In this document: positions 1-7,186 of the stretch, one piece after another
Layout: each line of letters begins with the position of its first letter
Position numbering within the stretch: the first letter of the stretch is position 1
Assembly: GCF_000239815.1 (NCBI RefSeq)
Contig: NZ_CAFK01000300.1
Span: 1-59,640, forward strand
Origin: Bradyrhizobium sp. STM 3843
GTDB taxonomy: Bacteria; Pseudomonadota; Alphaproteobacteria; Rhizobiales; Xanthobacteraceae
Length of the DNA stretch: 59,640 nucleotides
Reading direction: 5' to 3'
Program-made: the position numbers and the translations under genes
Notes under the pieces: generated by a model
Databases searched by the model: none
Told to the model about the DNA's origin: nothing
The model's input: the letters and a program-made list of their open reading frames with translations, nothing else

Positions 1-612
1 TGGGGACCGGTCGCGGGCTGGCTTAACAAGACGACTTACGAAAGTCGCTTCCGGATCCAGCCGGTCGAAGGCGCCGGCCTGTCCTGGGATGCCGCCATCG
101 GCTTCGCCAGAACCTCCACGCAGTTGCGCGACCAGATCGACGCCGCCTTGCCGCAGCTCGGACCACGGATTGCCGAGCTGGCTGCCAAATATGGGTTGCC
201 GAGTGATCCGCCGATCAGGCTTGGCGCTGCACCGAGCCCGATCAAGCTGGCCTCGCTAGCGGGTCCTGCCCAGATCCTCCGACAGCCTGCCGCTAAACCT
301 CCAGTGATCAGGGTGTCGGACGCCAATGCGACCGATCCTAGCGCCGAGACGATGACCGTCGGCAAGGAGATCTTCAACGGGACCTGCGCTCATTGCCACG
401 GACCCGACGCCGTGCAGGCGGAACGCCGGATCGACCTGCGACGGCTGCGAATCCGCTACGGCGAGGACATGCGAGATAAATTCTGGACCACGGTGCATGA
501 GGGCCGCCCCTCCAAAGGTATGCCGGCATGGAGGGAGGTCTTTACCGACGACCAGTTCGAGAGCATCTATACGTTCCTGCTGACTGTGCAGTCGCCGGAA
601 ACGACGAATTGA
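1..612 (+). CDS. XoxJ/MxaJ-like binding protein fused to cytochrome c (5'-truncated)
   Basis: The reading frame is open from the first base of the window, so the 5' end is missing; 203 codons remain. The first ~70 visible residues read like the C-terminal lobe of a type-3 periplasmic solute-binding protein: a WGPVAGW segment, then a helix of the form RDQIDAALPQL and a closing AAKYGLP, as in MxaJ/XoxJ proteins of quinoprotein dehydrogenases. After a Pro/Ala-rich linker comes a class I cytochrome c domain with heme motif CAHCH (about visible residues 129-133) and a GMPAW segment supplying the likely axial Met. I infer a periplasmic electron-transfer and substrate-binding fusion serving a PQQ alcohol dehydrogenase lying upstream of the window. 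The family assignment of the N-part is by eye; the cytochrome c part is secure. Confidence 0.75.
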   Translation, partial: WGPVAGWLNKTTYESRFRIQPVEGAGLSWDAAIGFARTSTQLRDQIDAALPQLGPRIAELAAKYGLPSDPPIRLGAAPSPIKLASLAGPAQILRQPAAKPPVIRVSDANATDPSAETMTVGKEIFNGTCAHCHGPDAVQAERRIDLRRLRIRYGEDMRDKFWTTVHEGRPSKGMPAWREVFTDDQFESIYTFLLTVQSPETTN

Positions 613-682
613 AGCAGGCAGGTACCGCCGCTTGGATCTGCCGGTCGCCCGAAGTCTGCCGACGATACGAGCGAGGTCGGGA

Positions 683-1372
683 ATGACGCGCTTTCTGATC
701 ATCGACGATCATCCGCTGTTTCGCGAGGCTCTCGGCAACGCCGTGCGCCTTGCGCATCCGCAGGCGGAGATCTTCGAGGCGGTCTCGATTGCCGATGCAC
801 TTCACGTCCTCGCTTCCGACCCCGGAATCGACCTGGCCCTACTCGACCTGACGCTGCCTGATGCGGCTGGTTTCGCAGGCTTCCTGCGGCTGCGCGCAAG
901 TCATCCGCGGCTTCCGGTCGCGATCGTGTCGAGTGACGAGGATCAGAATATCGTGCGCGAAGCGCTCTCGCTTGGCGCTGCCGGCTATCTGCCGAAATCG
1001 ACCTCGAAGCGCGAACTGACGTCTTCGATTGAACGCGTGCTCAGCGGCTCCATCTCGGTTCCGAAAGACTTCGTGCCCACGGCCGAACGCGATGGCGATC
1101 GCTCCGCGCGCGCGTTGCAGGCGCGCCTTGAACAGCTGACGCCGCAGCAGCTCCGTGTTCTGGACTTGATCCGGCGCGGCTACCAGAATCGGGAAATCGC
1201 CACCGAACTGCGGCTTGCGGAATCGACCATCAAAGCGCACATCACCGAAATACTACGAAAACTCCGGCTGTTCAGCCGCAACAAGGCCGTGATCGAAATC
1301 GGCAAGATCGAACTGCTCCTTCCGACAGGGCGTCAGGGATCGAGGACCACTCTACGCGGAAAGCAGCAGTAG
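683..1372 (+). CDS. NarL/FixJ-type LuxR response regulator (first of tandem pair)
   Basis: This 229-aa two-domain response regulator begins at an ATG preceded by GAGG with six bases between; a longer TTG-started frame (632) lacks such a site. Residues 1-115 form the receiver with acidic pair DD at 8-9, phospho-acceptor D55 in LALLDLTLP and K104 in YLPKSTSK. A LuxR-type helix-turn-helix fills about 165-215, with the signature LTPQQLRVLDLIRRGYQN. It should bind DNA after phosphorylation by a sensor kinase, most likely the hybrid kinase that converges on the pair. The next gene is a clear paralogue with identical domain spacing, so the two probably arose by tandem duplication. The target promoter is unknown; PQQ-dependent alcohol oxidation is inferred from the neighbouring cytochromes. 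Confidence 0.9.
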   Translation: MTRFLIIDDHPLFREALGNAVRLAHPQAEIFEAVSIADALHVLASDPGIDLALLDLTLPDAAGFAGFLRLRASHPRLPVAIVSSDEDQNIVREALSLGAAGYLPKSTSKRELTSSIERVLSGSISVPKDFVPTAERDGDRSARALQARLEQLTPQQLRVLDLIRRGYQNREIATELRLAESTIKAHITEILRKLRLFSRNKAVIEIGKIELLLPTGRQGSRTTLRGKQQ

Positions 1373-1583
1373 CCCACGCTCCGGAAATGGGCGACCTACG
1401 ATCTCATGGCAGTCGGACGTCCAGATATCGATAGCGCGTGATGATCGATCTGGACCAAAAGCGGTATCGCTGGTGTGCCCCGGCTTTGACAATCGTATCA
1501 GTTTGCCGCAAGCTCGTTTACGAATGTCGGATCCGCCATACCAGAAAAACTGGACTTCGATCTGGCCGGGGAGTGACAGGCAC

Positions 1584-2291
1584 GTGGCTCGATTGTTGAT
1601 CGTCGAGGACCATCCCCTCTTTCGCGAGGCGTTGGAGAACGCAATCCGCGTCACCCTGCCGGATGCCGAGCTGTCAGAGGCGACGTCCATCGACATGGCC
1701 GCCCATCTTCTGTCATCCGCGCCGGGCTTCGACCTGATCCTGCTCGACCTCTCGATTCCCGGCACGAGCGGACTATCCGGCCTTCTTCGCATCCGCAAGA
1801 CCGCGCCGCGGACGCCGGTCCTCGTGGTTTCAGCGCATCAGGACCCGAAGCTCGTCGCCCATGTCCTCTCTCTGGGAGTCGCGGGGTACATCTCGAAATC
1901 GACATCGAAGGAGCAGCTGGCTGATGCGATCAGGGGCGTCCTGCAGGGCGATGCCCATGTTCTGGGCTGCGCACTCAGCCCCGCGAGTGCGCGCCGGGTC
2001 AGGCTTCCTGCTCGAGATCTATTGAAACGTCTTCACGAATTGACACCGCAGCAGCTGCGGGTGCTCGACATGATCCGCTGCGGATTGCAGAACAAGCAGA
2101 TCGCCTATGAATTGGGGATCTGCGAGACCACGGTGAAGGTCCATGTTTCGGAGATCCTGCGAAAGCTCCAGGTCATGAGCCGGACCAAGGCCATCATCGA
2201 GATGGAAAGGATCGATTTCGTGAACCTGATCGCCGAGACACGTAGCCGCGCGCCGGTTCACGCCCGCGGAAATGACACCGAGCGCTCATGA
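1584..2291 (+). CDS. NarL/FixJ-type LuxR response regulator (second of tandem pair)
   Basis: This 235-aa response regulator is paralogous to its upstream neighbour. I chose the GTG at 1584: it follows GGGGAG at good spacing and gives the same start as the neighbour (VARLLIVEDHP against MTRFLIIDDHP), putting phospho-acceptor D55 at the same residue. An ATG at 1524 in the same frame adds 20 residues without a ribosome-binding site. The receiver ends near residue 120, with K in GYISKSTSK; the LuxR helix-turn-helix starts with LTPQQLRVLDMIRCGLQNKQIA. Its stop codon overlaps the end of the convergent hybrid-kinase gene by six bases. The two regulators differ most in the linker and C-terminal tail, which suggests separate targets or heterodimer formation (inference). 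Confidence 0.88.
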   Translation: MARLLIVEDHPLFREALENAIRVTLPDAELSEATSIDMAAHLLSSAPGFDLILLDLSIPGTSGLSGLLRIRKTAPRTPVLVVSAHQDPKLVAHVLSLGVAGYISKSTSKEQLADAIRGVLQGDAHVLGCALSPASARRVRLPARDLLKRLHELTPQQLRVLDMIRCGLQNKQIAYELGICETTVKVHVSEILRKLQVMSRTKAIIEMERIDFVNLIAETRSRAPVHARGNDTERS

Positions 2292-3638
2292 CAAGAGGAA
2301 CGACAACAAAGCGCGAAGCTCCGCCGGCCTGATCGGCTTGGTCAGAACTTCGAGCCCGTACAAGCTCGCTTCCTTGGCCGCAGCTTCGGAATAATCCGCG
2401 GTCACGATCATGGCCGCAACATCTCGGCCGAGGAATTGCCTGATGTCCCGGATGGCCGCAAGCCCGCTCTCGTCGCCATCCAGGTGGAGATCCGCAATGA
2501 TCGTCTCGGGGGCCGCGCCGAGCGCACTCAAGCGCTGCAAAGCGTCCTTCGATGACGTCGTAGCCACGACGTCGCAACCCCATTTTTCCAGCAAACTGAC
2601 CATGGCCTCAGCGGTGGCGAGGTCGTTTTCGATCAGCAGGATCTTGGCACCTTCGAGCCCGCTATAGTCGTGGTCGACGTATTCAACAGGATGCAGATCC
2701 CGCGGCACCGCTGCCGGGTCTGCCCGGTCAAGCTCGAGCTTGAATGTCGATCCATGGCCAACCCGTGAAGCCAGTCTGACCTCATGATCCAACGCTTTGG
2801 CGAAGCGACGGACGATCGACAGGCCGAGCCCAAAGCCGGCCTGATCTTCGGCGCTCGGCTGACCGCGCTGGAATTCGAGAAAGATCGCTTCCTGTTGAGG
2901 TTCAGGAATGCCCGGGCCAGTGTCATACACCTCGATGCGAACACGGCTTGATCCCGGCCCCGGCCGACACCCCATGATCACGCCACCTCGCCGCGTGTAA
3001 CGCAGAGCGTTGGCGAGGAGATTCTGCAAAATGCGGCGCAGCATCATAGCATCCGAGAACACGGCGACAGCGCATGGACAGATCCGCAAGGACAGCCCGC
3101 GCTTTGCGGCAATGGGCGCGAACTCGCGTTCGAGCGGCTCGAACAGGGTCGAGAGCAGAATGGGGCGTACATCCGGACGCAGGGCTCCGGCGTCCAGCTT
3201 GGCAATCTCGAGCAGGGATCGCAGCAGATCCTCGAGCATTGCCAGCGAGCGGTCGACTTGGCCGACCATAGTTATTCCGCGATCGGACGATACCTCGTCC
3301 GCCAAGGCCGAAAGCGTCAGCCGCGCGGCGTTGAGCGGCTGAAGCAGATCATGCGTCACGGAGATCAGAACCGAAGATTTCAAGGAGCTGGCCGCTTCGG
3401 CCTGCTGCTTAGCTCGGAAAAGGTCCTGATTGGCCGTTTCGATCGAATGCAGCGCATCCCGCAGCTGTCGCGTCCGTTCGCGGACCTGCTGATCGAGCGC
3501 GATCGCTGTTTCGAACAGTGAAAACGCGTTGAACTGCTGGTCCATCGAGCGTTCGACCCGGGACATCAGCGCGGCGTTGATCTTCCTGAGCTTGGCCGCC
3601 TCACGCTGCAGCTCTTCCGGAGAGCCGGACGCGGTCAT
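2286..3638 (-). CDS. Hybrid sensor histidine kinase with C-terminal receiver
   Basis: The 450-aa product has no membrane segment or signal peptide, so it is cytosolic. Residues 1-90 form a coiled coil rich in Gln and Arg. The HisKA region follows, with phospho-accepting H96 in SVTHDLLQPLN, then a HATPase with N-box NLLANALRY, DTGPGIP and GFGLGLSIV. A receiver occupies the last ~120 residues, with an Asp in IIADLHLDG. The start overlaps the stop of the FIST gene (ATGA), so the two are translationally coupled and the FIST protein is probably its input partner. From family knowledge, similar kinase/FIST/LuxR-regulator groups (such as Pseudomonas ErcS'-type kinases) control PQQ-linked alcohol oxidation; that role here is an inference. 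Confidence 0.9.
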   Translation of the reverse strand: MTASGSPEELQREAAKLRKINAALMSRVERSMDQQFNAFSLFETAIALDQQVRERTRQLRDALHSIETANQDLFRAKQQAEAASSLKSSVLISVTHDLLQPLNAARLTLSALADEVSSDRGITMVGQVDRSLAMLEDLLRSLLEIAKLDAGALRPDVRPILLSTLFEPLEREFAPIAAKRGLSLRICPCAVAVFSDAMMLRRILQNLLANALRYTRRGGVIMGCRPGPGSSRVRIEVYDTGPGIPEPQQEAIFLEFQRGQPSAEDQAGFGLGLSIVRRFAKALDHEVRLASRVGHGSTFKLELDRADPAAVPRDLHPVEYVDHDYSGLEGAKILLIENDLATAEAMVSLLEKWGCDVVATTSSKDALQRLSALGAAPETIIADLHLDGDESGLAAIRDIRQFLGRDVAAMIVTADYSEAAAKEASLYGLEVLTKPIRPAELRALLSFLLS

Positions 3639-4807
3639 CGCGCCGCACCGGCGCGCTTGCCGATCGCGACGCCCGTCAGCGTCTGATTGACGTGCATTGA
3701 ACCGTACTGCTCGCCATAGGTATGGAATCCGACAATCCGGTTGTCGCGATAGAGCTCGGACATTTCCCGCGCGAACTGATGCTGCTCTGCATCGAGACGC
3801 CTGAGGATGCACTCGAAACCGATGAAGATCGAGACTTCGCCGATCTCGCCACGAACCTCGGCCAGCATCTCGCGGGCGGCAGCCACCGAGTTACGTGACC
3901 GGGCGGCGGTCAGCACCATTCCTTCGTCGATCGCGCAGAAGAACCGGAGCGAGCCGTCCGGACTGACGCGCTGAATCGAGCGCGCGAAATAAGAGCCGCC
4001 GACACGCACCAGGACGGGATGGGCCGCAAACAGGAACGGGTCCAGTTCGGAATCCGCGATACCGACCGCGCGGCAATATTCCTCTGCCGCCGGTTCAGCA
4101 TTGAGCTGCTTGACGATACGCTGCTCGAGATCGGCTTCCGTCACCACCATCTTGACCGATGTCGGCTCGAAATTATCACACTTGAACAACCGAAACGGCA
4201 ATGACGTCCTAATCAGAATCAACACCGCCATGTCGGTATGAGCTTTGCCGTCGTGGAAAACCCAGGTGCGCTCGAAGCGTAGACCGTCGCCCGCCGACCC
4301 GCCGACCAGAGGAATATTGTCGAGCGAGGCATAAATTGCCGACATGATCGCCTCTTCCCGCTGGCACATGCCGTCGATCAGGACCAGCCCGAACACGCCT
4401 TCGTTGTCGCGAGCACCGTGCCGAGACAGCTCCTGCCTCAACTGGTTGCCAAGGCGGCGCCCTTCATCGACGCGAAAGCCCGACAACCCGAAGATGGGCT
4501 GTGCGAACACGGTGAAATCATCTGCTGCAAAAGCGAGAGCAACGACGCTGTTGTCCTCCCACCCATCCGGCGAGAGCTCTCCCGCCGTCGTACAGCCATA
4601 CACGGGAACGCCTGCGAGACGCCTCGTGATCTCCGCCATGAATTCGTTCGGATCATAGTGGGGCGACAGGAAGATGAGCACCATGGCCAGGCCGTCGGCC
4701 GACAATTGGTTATAGATGTCAGCCGCCGCGGCTGCCTCCGTCGTAGCCTTCGACTTTGCAGCCATCACACCAGACGGGCGCGCAGGCCGAGAAGCGGCAT
4801 CTCCCAC
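3635..4807 (-). CDS. FIST domain sensory protein
   Basis: The 390-aa product has FIST N and C domains, which are predicted small-ligand sensor modules of signal transduction proteins. Diagnostic segments are VYGCTTAGELSPDG, GLVLIDGMCQREE, LVGGSAGDGLRF, and near the end IGFHTYGEQYGSMHVNQT. No membrane segment is seen. I chose the GTG at 4807 because TGGGAGG lies six bases upstream; an internal ATG at 4765 (MAAKSK) has only weak signals and would give 376 aa. The stop overlaps the kinase start by four bases, which argues for a two-gene operon in which the FIST protein passes a ligand signal to the kinase. The ligand is unknown. Confidence 0.88.
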   Translation of the reverse strand: MGDAASRPARPSGVMAAKSKATTEAAAAADIYNQLSADGLAMVLIFLSPHYDPNEFMAEITRRLAGVPVYGCTTAGELSPDGWEDNSVVALAFAADDFTVFAQPIFGLSGFRVDEGRRLGNQLRQELSRHGARDNEGVFGLVLIDGMCQREEAIMSAIYASLDNIPLVGGSAGDGLRFERTWVFHDGKAHTDMAVLILIRTSLPFRLFKCDNFEPTSVKMVVTEADLEQRIVKQLNAEPAAEEYCRAVGIADSELDPFLFAAHPVLVRVGGSYFARSIQRVSPDGSLRFFCAIDEGMVLTAARSRNSVAAAREMLAEVRGEIGEVSIFIGFECILRRLDAEQHQFAREMSELYRDNRIVGFHTYGEQYGSMHVNQTLTGVAIGKRAGAAR

Positions 4808-4856
4808 CAGGCACCTCCCAGAACAACACTTTGGATTTCGTGTTGGTTTTCGTTCG

Positions 4857-4868
4857 TTCTTCGAAGAA
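4857..4868. promoter_or_regulatory. 12-bp perfect palindrome between FIST and cytochrome c genes
   Basis: TTCTTCGAAGAA is a perfect palindrome in the 212-bp divergent spacer, 50 bp upstream of the FIST start and about 150 bp upstream of the cytochrome start. It could be an operator for one of the LuxR-type regulators nearby. Its function is a guess; the symmetry is what is seen. Confidence 0.35.
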
Positions 4869-5019
4869 TAGGCGAATTAAGCAGCAACGGCAACTTCGCG
4901 GCTTGATCCAGAACAAGGACTTGGGCCTGGCTTTTGTCCGATCATCCGCGCGGATTTTCTAACCGGCGCGACCGCGGGGCTTGTCCGCGCCGCTCCTGCT
5001 CGAAAAGGAAGGGATTCAT

Positions 5020-5391
5020 ATGCTCCTCCGCATCGTTCTTATCGTTGTCTTCGCAAGCCTCGCGTCGAGCGCGACGGCGCTGGACGGGGACCCCGTCGCA
5101 GGGAAGAGCATCTTCCAGCGCATCTGCCAGAACTGCCACTCTCCCGAGATCGGCATCAACAAGGTCGGCCCGAGTCTCTGGAACATCGTTGGACGCCAGC
5201 CGGCGGCCGTACCGGACTACGCCTATTCCGAAGGCATGAAGATCAACAAGACACCGTGGACCGCCGCGGCATTGGATGCGTACATCGCCGATCCGCGCGG
5301 GGACGTCCACGGCGTCAAGATGTACTTCAAGGGGTTGGCGGACGGGAAGGACCGAGCCGACGTCGTCGCCTATCTGTCGACGTTGAAATAG
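5020..5391 (+). CDS. Periplasmic class I cytochrome c
   Basis: The 123-aa product has a cleavable signal peptide (about residues 1-21, ending SSATA), then a single c-type heme site CQNCH and a later KMYFKG segment that supplies the probable axial Met. The length and the GPSLWNIVGRQ motif match cytochrome c550/c2-like electron carriers. The ATG at 5020 has GGAAGGG just upstream; an in-frame start at 4981 would spoil the signal peptide. It is transcribed away from the FIST/kinase operon and is likely co-regulated with it. I infer that it carries electrons from a periplasmic dehydrogenase, consistent with the truncated cytochrome fusion at the window edge. Confidence 0.9.
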   Translation: MLLRIVLIVVFASLASSATALDGDPVAGKSIFQRICQNCHSPEIGINKVGPSLWNIVGRQPAAVPDYAYSEGMKINKTPWTAAALDAYIADPRGDVHGVKMYFKGLADGKDRADVVAYLSTLK

Positions 5392-5676
5392 CGGGACCTG
5401 GGACATCAAGAACTACGGGTTCACATTGTTCCTGGCCGGCACGCTGGTCAAGCTCGTCCCGATCTTCGCGGGCCTGATCCTTGGATGCTACATGTTCAAG
5501 TTCCATCCGCCATCATGCTCAGTGCCTGCATCGGCGCTCGCGCGACCACGGTCGCGCTTGGGGGGCTTTGCAGAAGGTCGCAAAGAGCAATATCCCTGTC
5601 GTTTGCGACATACGGCTATGCCGTGTCCCGCCTCGTGATGGCCTTGCTGACGATCTTCGTCGTCACTGCCTTCTAA
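5387..5676 (+). pseudogene. Possible remnant of a small membrane protein
   Basis: Directly after the cytochrome stop, one frame (5387 on) reads IKNYGFTLFLAGTLVKLVPI with no start codon of its own, and continues hydrophobic to about 5508. From about 5511 to 5676 another frame carries a second hydrophobic stretch ending RLVMALLTIFVVTAF. The pattern resembles a short membrane protein broken by loss of its start and a frameshift. I recognise no family and cannot exclude chance hydrophobicity. Confidence 0.2.
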
Positions 5677-5960
5677 CGCCGCACCCTCTCATGCCGTCGC
5701 GATTTCCGGAGGGCGGCGGCATGAACGCCATCGAAACCTTCTATCCGCCCGCCAGCAACAGGAGCCGCAGCAACGGTCTTGCAGAAGTCGAAGGTGAAGC
5801 GACCGTACATCAGGCTTGAACCCGGCTCCGACGAGGCCAGGCGACATGAGTTGCCAAGAATACGAGCGATCTCGAGCATCTCCATCAGCTCATGGCGGAT
5901 CAAGGCTGAATGAATTCCGATCAACGGCAGCATCAACGTCTGAATTCCAATGCTGGTCAT
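5673..5960 (-). CDS. Small hypothetical protein coupled to AraC gene
   Basis: This 95-aa reading frame starts at an ATG that overlaps the stop of the AraC regulator gene (ATGA), an arrangement typical of a true downstream cistron. The first ~35 residues are moderately hydrophobic and helical (QTLMLPLIGIHSALIRHEL), the middle is Gly/Ser-rich and the last 15 are strongly basic. I recognise no domain. It may be a real accessory peptide, or a decayed 3' extension; the coupling is the only positive evidence. Confidence 0.4.
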   Translation of the reverse strand: MTSIGIQTLMLPLIGIHSALIRHELMEMLEIARILGNSCRLASSEPGSSLMYGRFTFDFCKTVAAAPVAGGRIEGFDGVHAAALRKSRRHERVRR

Positions 5961-6805
5961 GACAGGCTGCCTCTTGCGCGCGGCTGCGGCATGCTATGCG
6001 CAAGATGGGCGCTCCGCCATTGATACGGCGTATCGCCCACGAAGCGTTTGAACACCGTTGTGAAGTGCGCCTGGGTCTGGAAGCCGACTGTCAAGGCGAC
6101 ATCGACGAGCGAGACGTCGGCTCGTTTGAGCAGCTCCTGGGCACGCTCGATCCGCCTCTTCAGCAAGTAGTCATGAGGGCGCAGGCCGGTAGCCGCCCGG
6201 AACTGCGCGGCGAAATGCATCCGGCTGAGCCCCGCGACGGTGGCCAGGTCCTGCAGCGTGATCTTGGCGCTCAGATTGTCATCAATGTATTGTAGGACGC
6301 GCCTGAGGCGCCATTTCTGCAGCGAGCGCACGGTCCGACCGGCTTGATCTTCGCGGTGCTCGCTGGCCGCTTCGGTTTCCGTGCATCTGACAATGGTCTG
6401 TTGGCAGAACTTTCGGGTGAGGATGGCGAGACGCAACGCGTCGGCCAGGATGGCCGAATGGGGTTCGCGCATGGCTTCGGCTGCCGCGAGTGCATCGGAC
6501 AGACGCTGCATCACCGGGTCCGGAAATTCCTCAGCAGCAAACGGCAGCTCGGTCTCCCCGGAAACACCCGCAAGGCGTTTGGCGGAAACTCTGAAATGGG
6601 GCATGCCGTCGACACGTTCCCCGACACCAGCCACCTGCGCTTCGACGGCCAGGTCCAGATGAACGAGCGAGAGCGTCATCCTGTCCTCATCAAATCCGCC
6701 GGAGATTTTCGACAGGCCGAGCCGGCGGCGATCAAGTCGCGCGACGTCGATCGAGCGAACGACACGATCCTCGGCGCTTTGCTGGGGTGATATCTGCAGC
6801 GACAT
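5957..6805 (-). CDS. AraC family transcriptional regulator
   Basis: The 282-aa regulator begins at an ATG with AAGGAG eight bases upstream; the frame extends further upstream, without a better start. The C-terminal ~100 residues hold two AraC helix-turn-helix units: ITLQDLATVAGLSRMHFAAQF and VDVALTVGFQTQAHFTTVFK, ending in the typical GDTPYQWR. The N-terminal ~170 residues are a weakly conserved effector region. The DNA-binding domain is closely similar to that of the AraC regulator at 14190-15236, so the two are paralogues. The gene is divergent from the PAS kinase operon across a 381-bp spacer and may control that operon or itself. Confidence 0.9.
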   Translation of the reverse strand: MSLQISPQQSAEDRVVRSIDVARLDRRRLGLSKISGGFDEDRMTLSLVHLDLAVEAQVAGVGERVDGMPHFRVSAKRLAGVSGETELPFAAEEFPDPVMQRLSDALAAAEAMREPHSAILADALRLAILTRKFCQQTIVRCTETEAASEHREDQAGRTVRSLQKWRLRRVLQYIDDNLSAKITLQDLATVAGLSRMHFAAQFRAATGLRPHDYLLKRRIERAQELLKRADVSLVDVALTVGFQTQAHFTTVFKRFVGDTPYQWRSAHLAHSMPQPRARGSLS

Positions 6806-7186
6806 CGTCGAATCTCCTTGTCCCGTTATTGGCCGGGCAGAGCCTTGCTGGCTCGTCCGGATGTAACGGGGGCAAAGTAATCCGCTGATCCGCGCGCTCC
6901 ATTCTACGCGCGGTTGCGCCACTAGATTCTCGGGTTGGCCGTGTCATACTCAGGTATGATCGCAGCATGCCCCTCCGGCCCGGCGACCGATAAATACGGT
7001 TCCGCCCAGAACCACCCGCGCCTTGATAGCCTGCGGTAAGGTGACGCGCCCTCCGCGACGGCCGTGCAAATCGCGGCATCACAGAGTGGCCTGTTTTTCC
7101 TTCAAAATGCGCCTTTGCCAGCAATTCGGAGCAAATCCAGCCAGCGCCGAAGTCTTTCAAGAGAGCACGAAAAACATCTTCAATAG
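6806..7186. other. 381-bp divergent spacer between araC and PAS kinase
   Basis: I see no convincing gene here. It holds the ribosome-binding site of the AraC gene (AAGGAG near 6814-6819 on the minus strand) and one inverted repeat at 6944-6959. The right half, toward the kinase, is less GC-rich (a run such as CTGTTTTTCCTTCAAAATG near 7090), fitting a promoter zone, but no clear -35/-10 pair can be fixed by eye. Confidence 0.5.
6944..6959. promoter_or_regulatory. Inverted repeat TCATAC-TCAG-GTATGA
   Basis: A perfect 6-bp inverted repeat with a 4-bp spacer lies in the middle of the araC/kinase divergent region, about 139 bp upstream of the AraC start and 228 bp upstream of the kinase start. 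It is a candidate operator for the AraC protein or for the FixJ-type regulator; no known consensus is matched. Confidence 0.35.
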
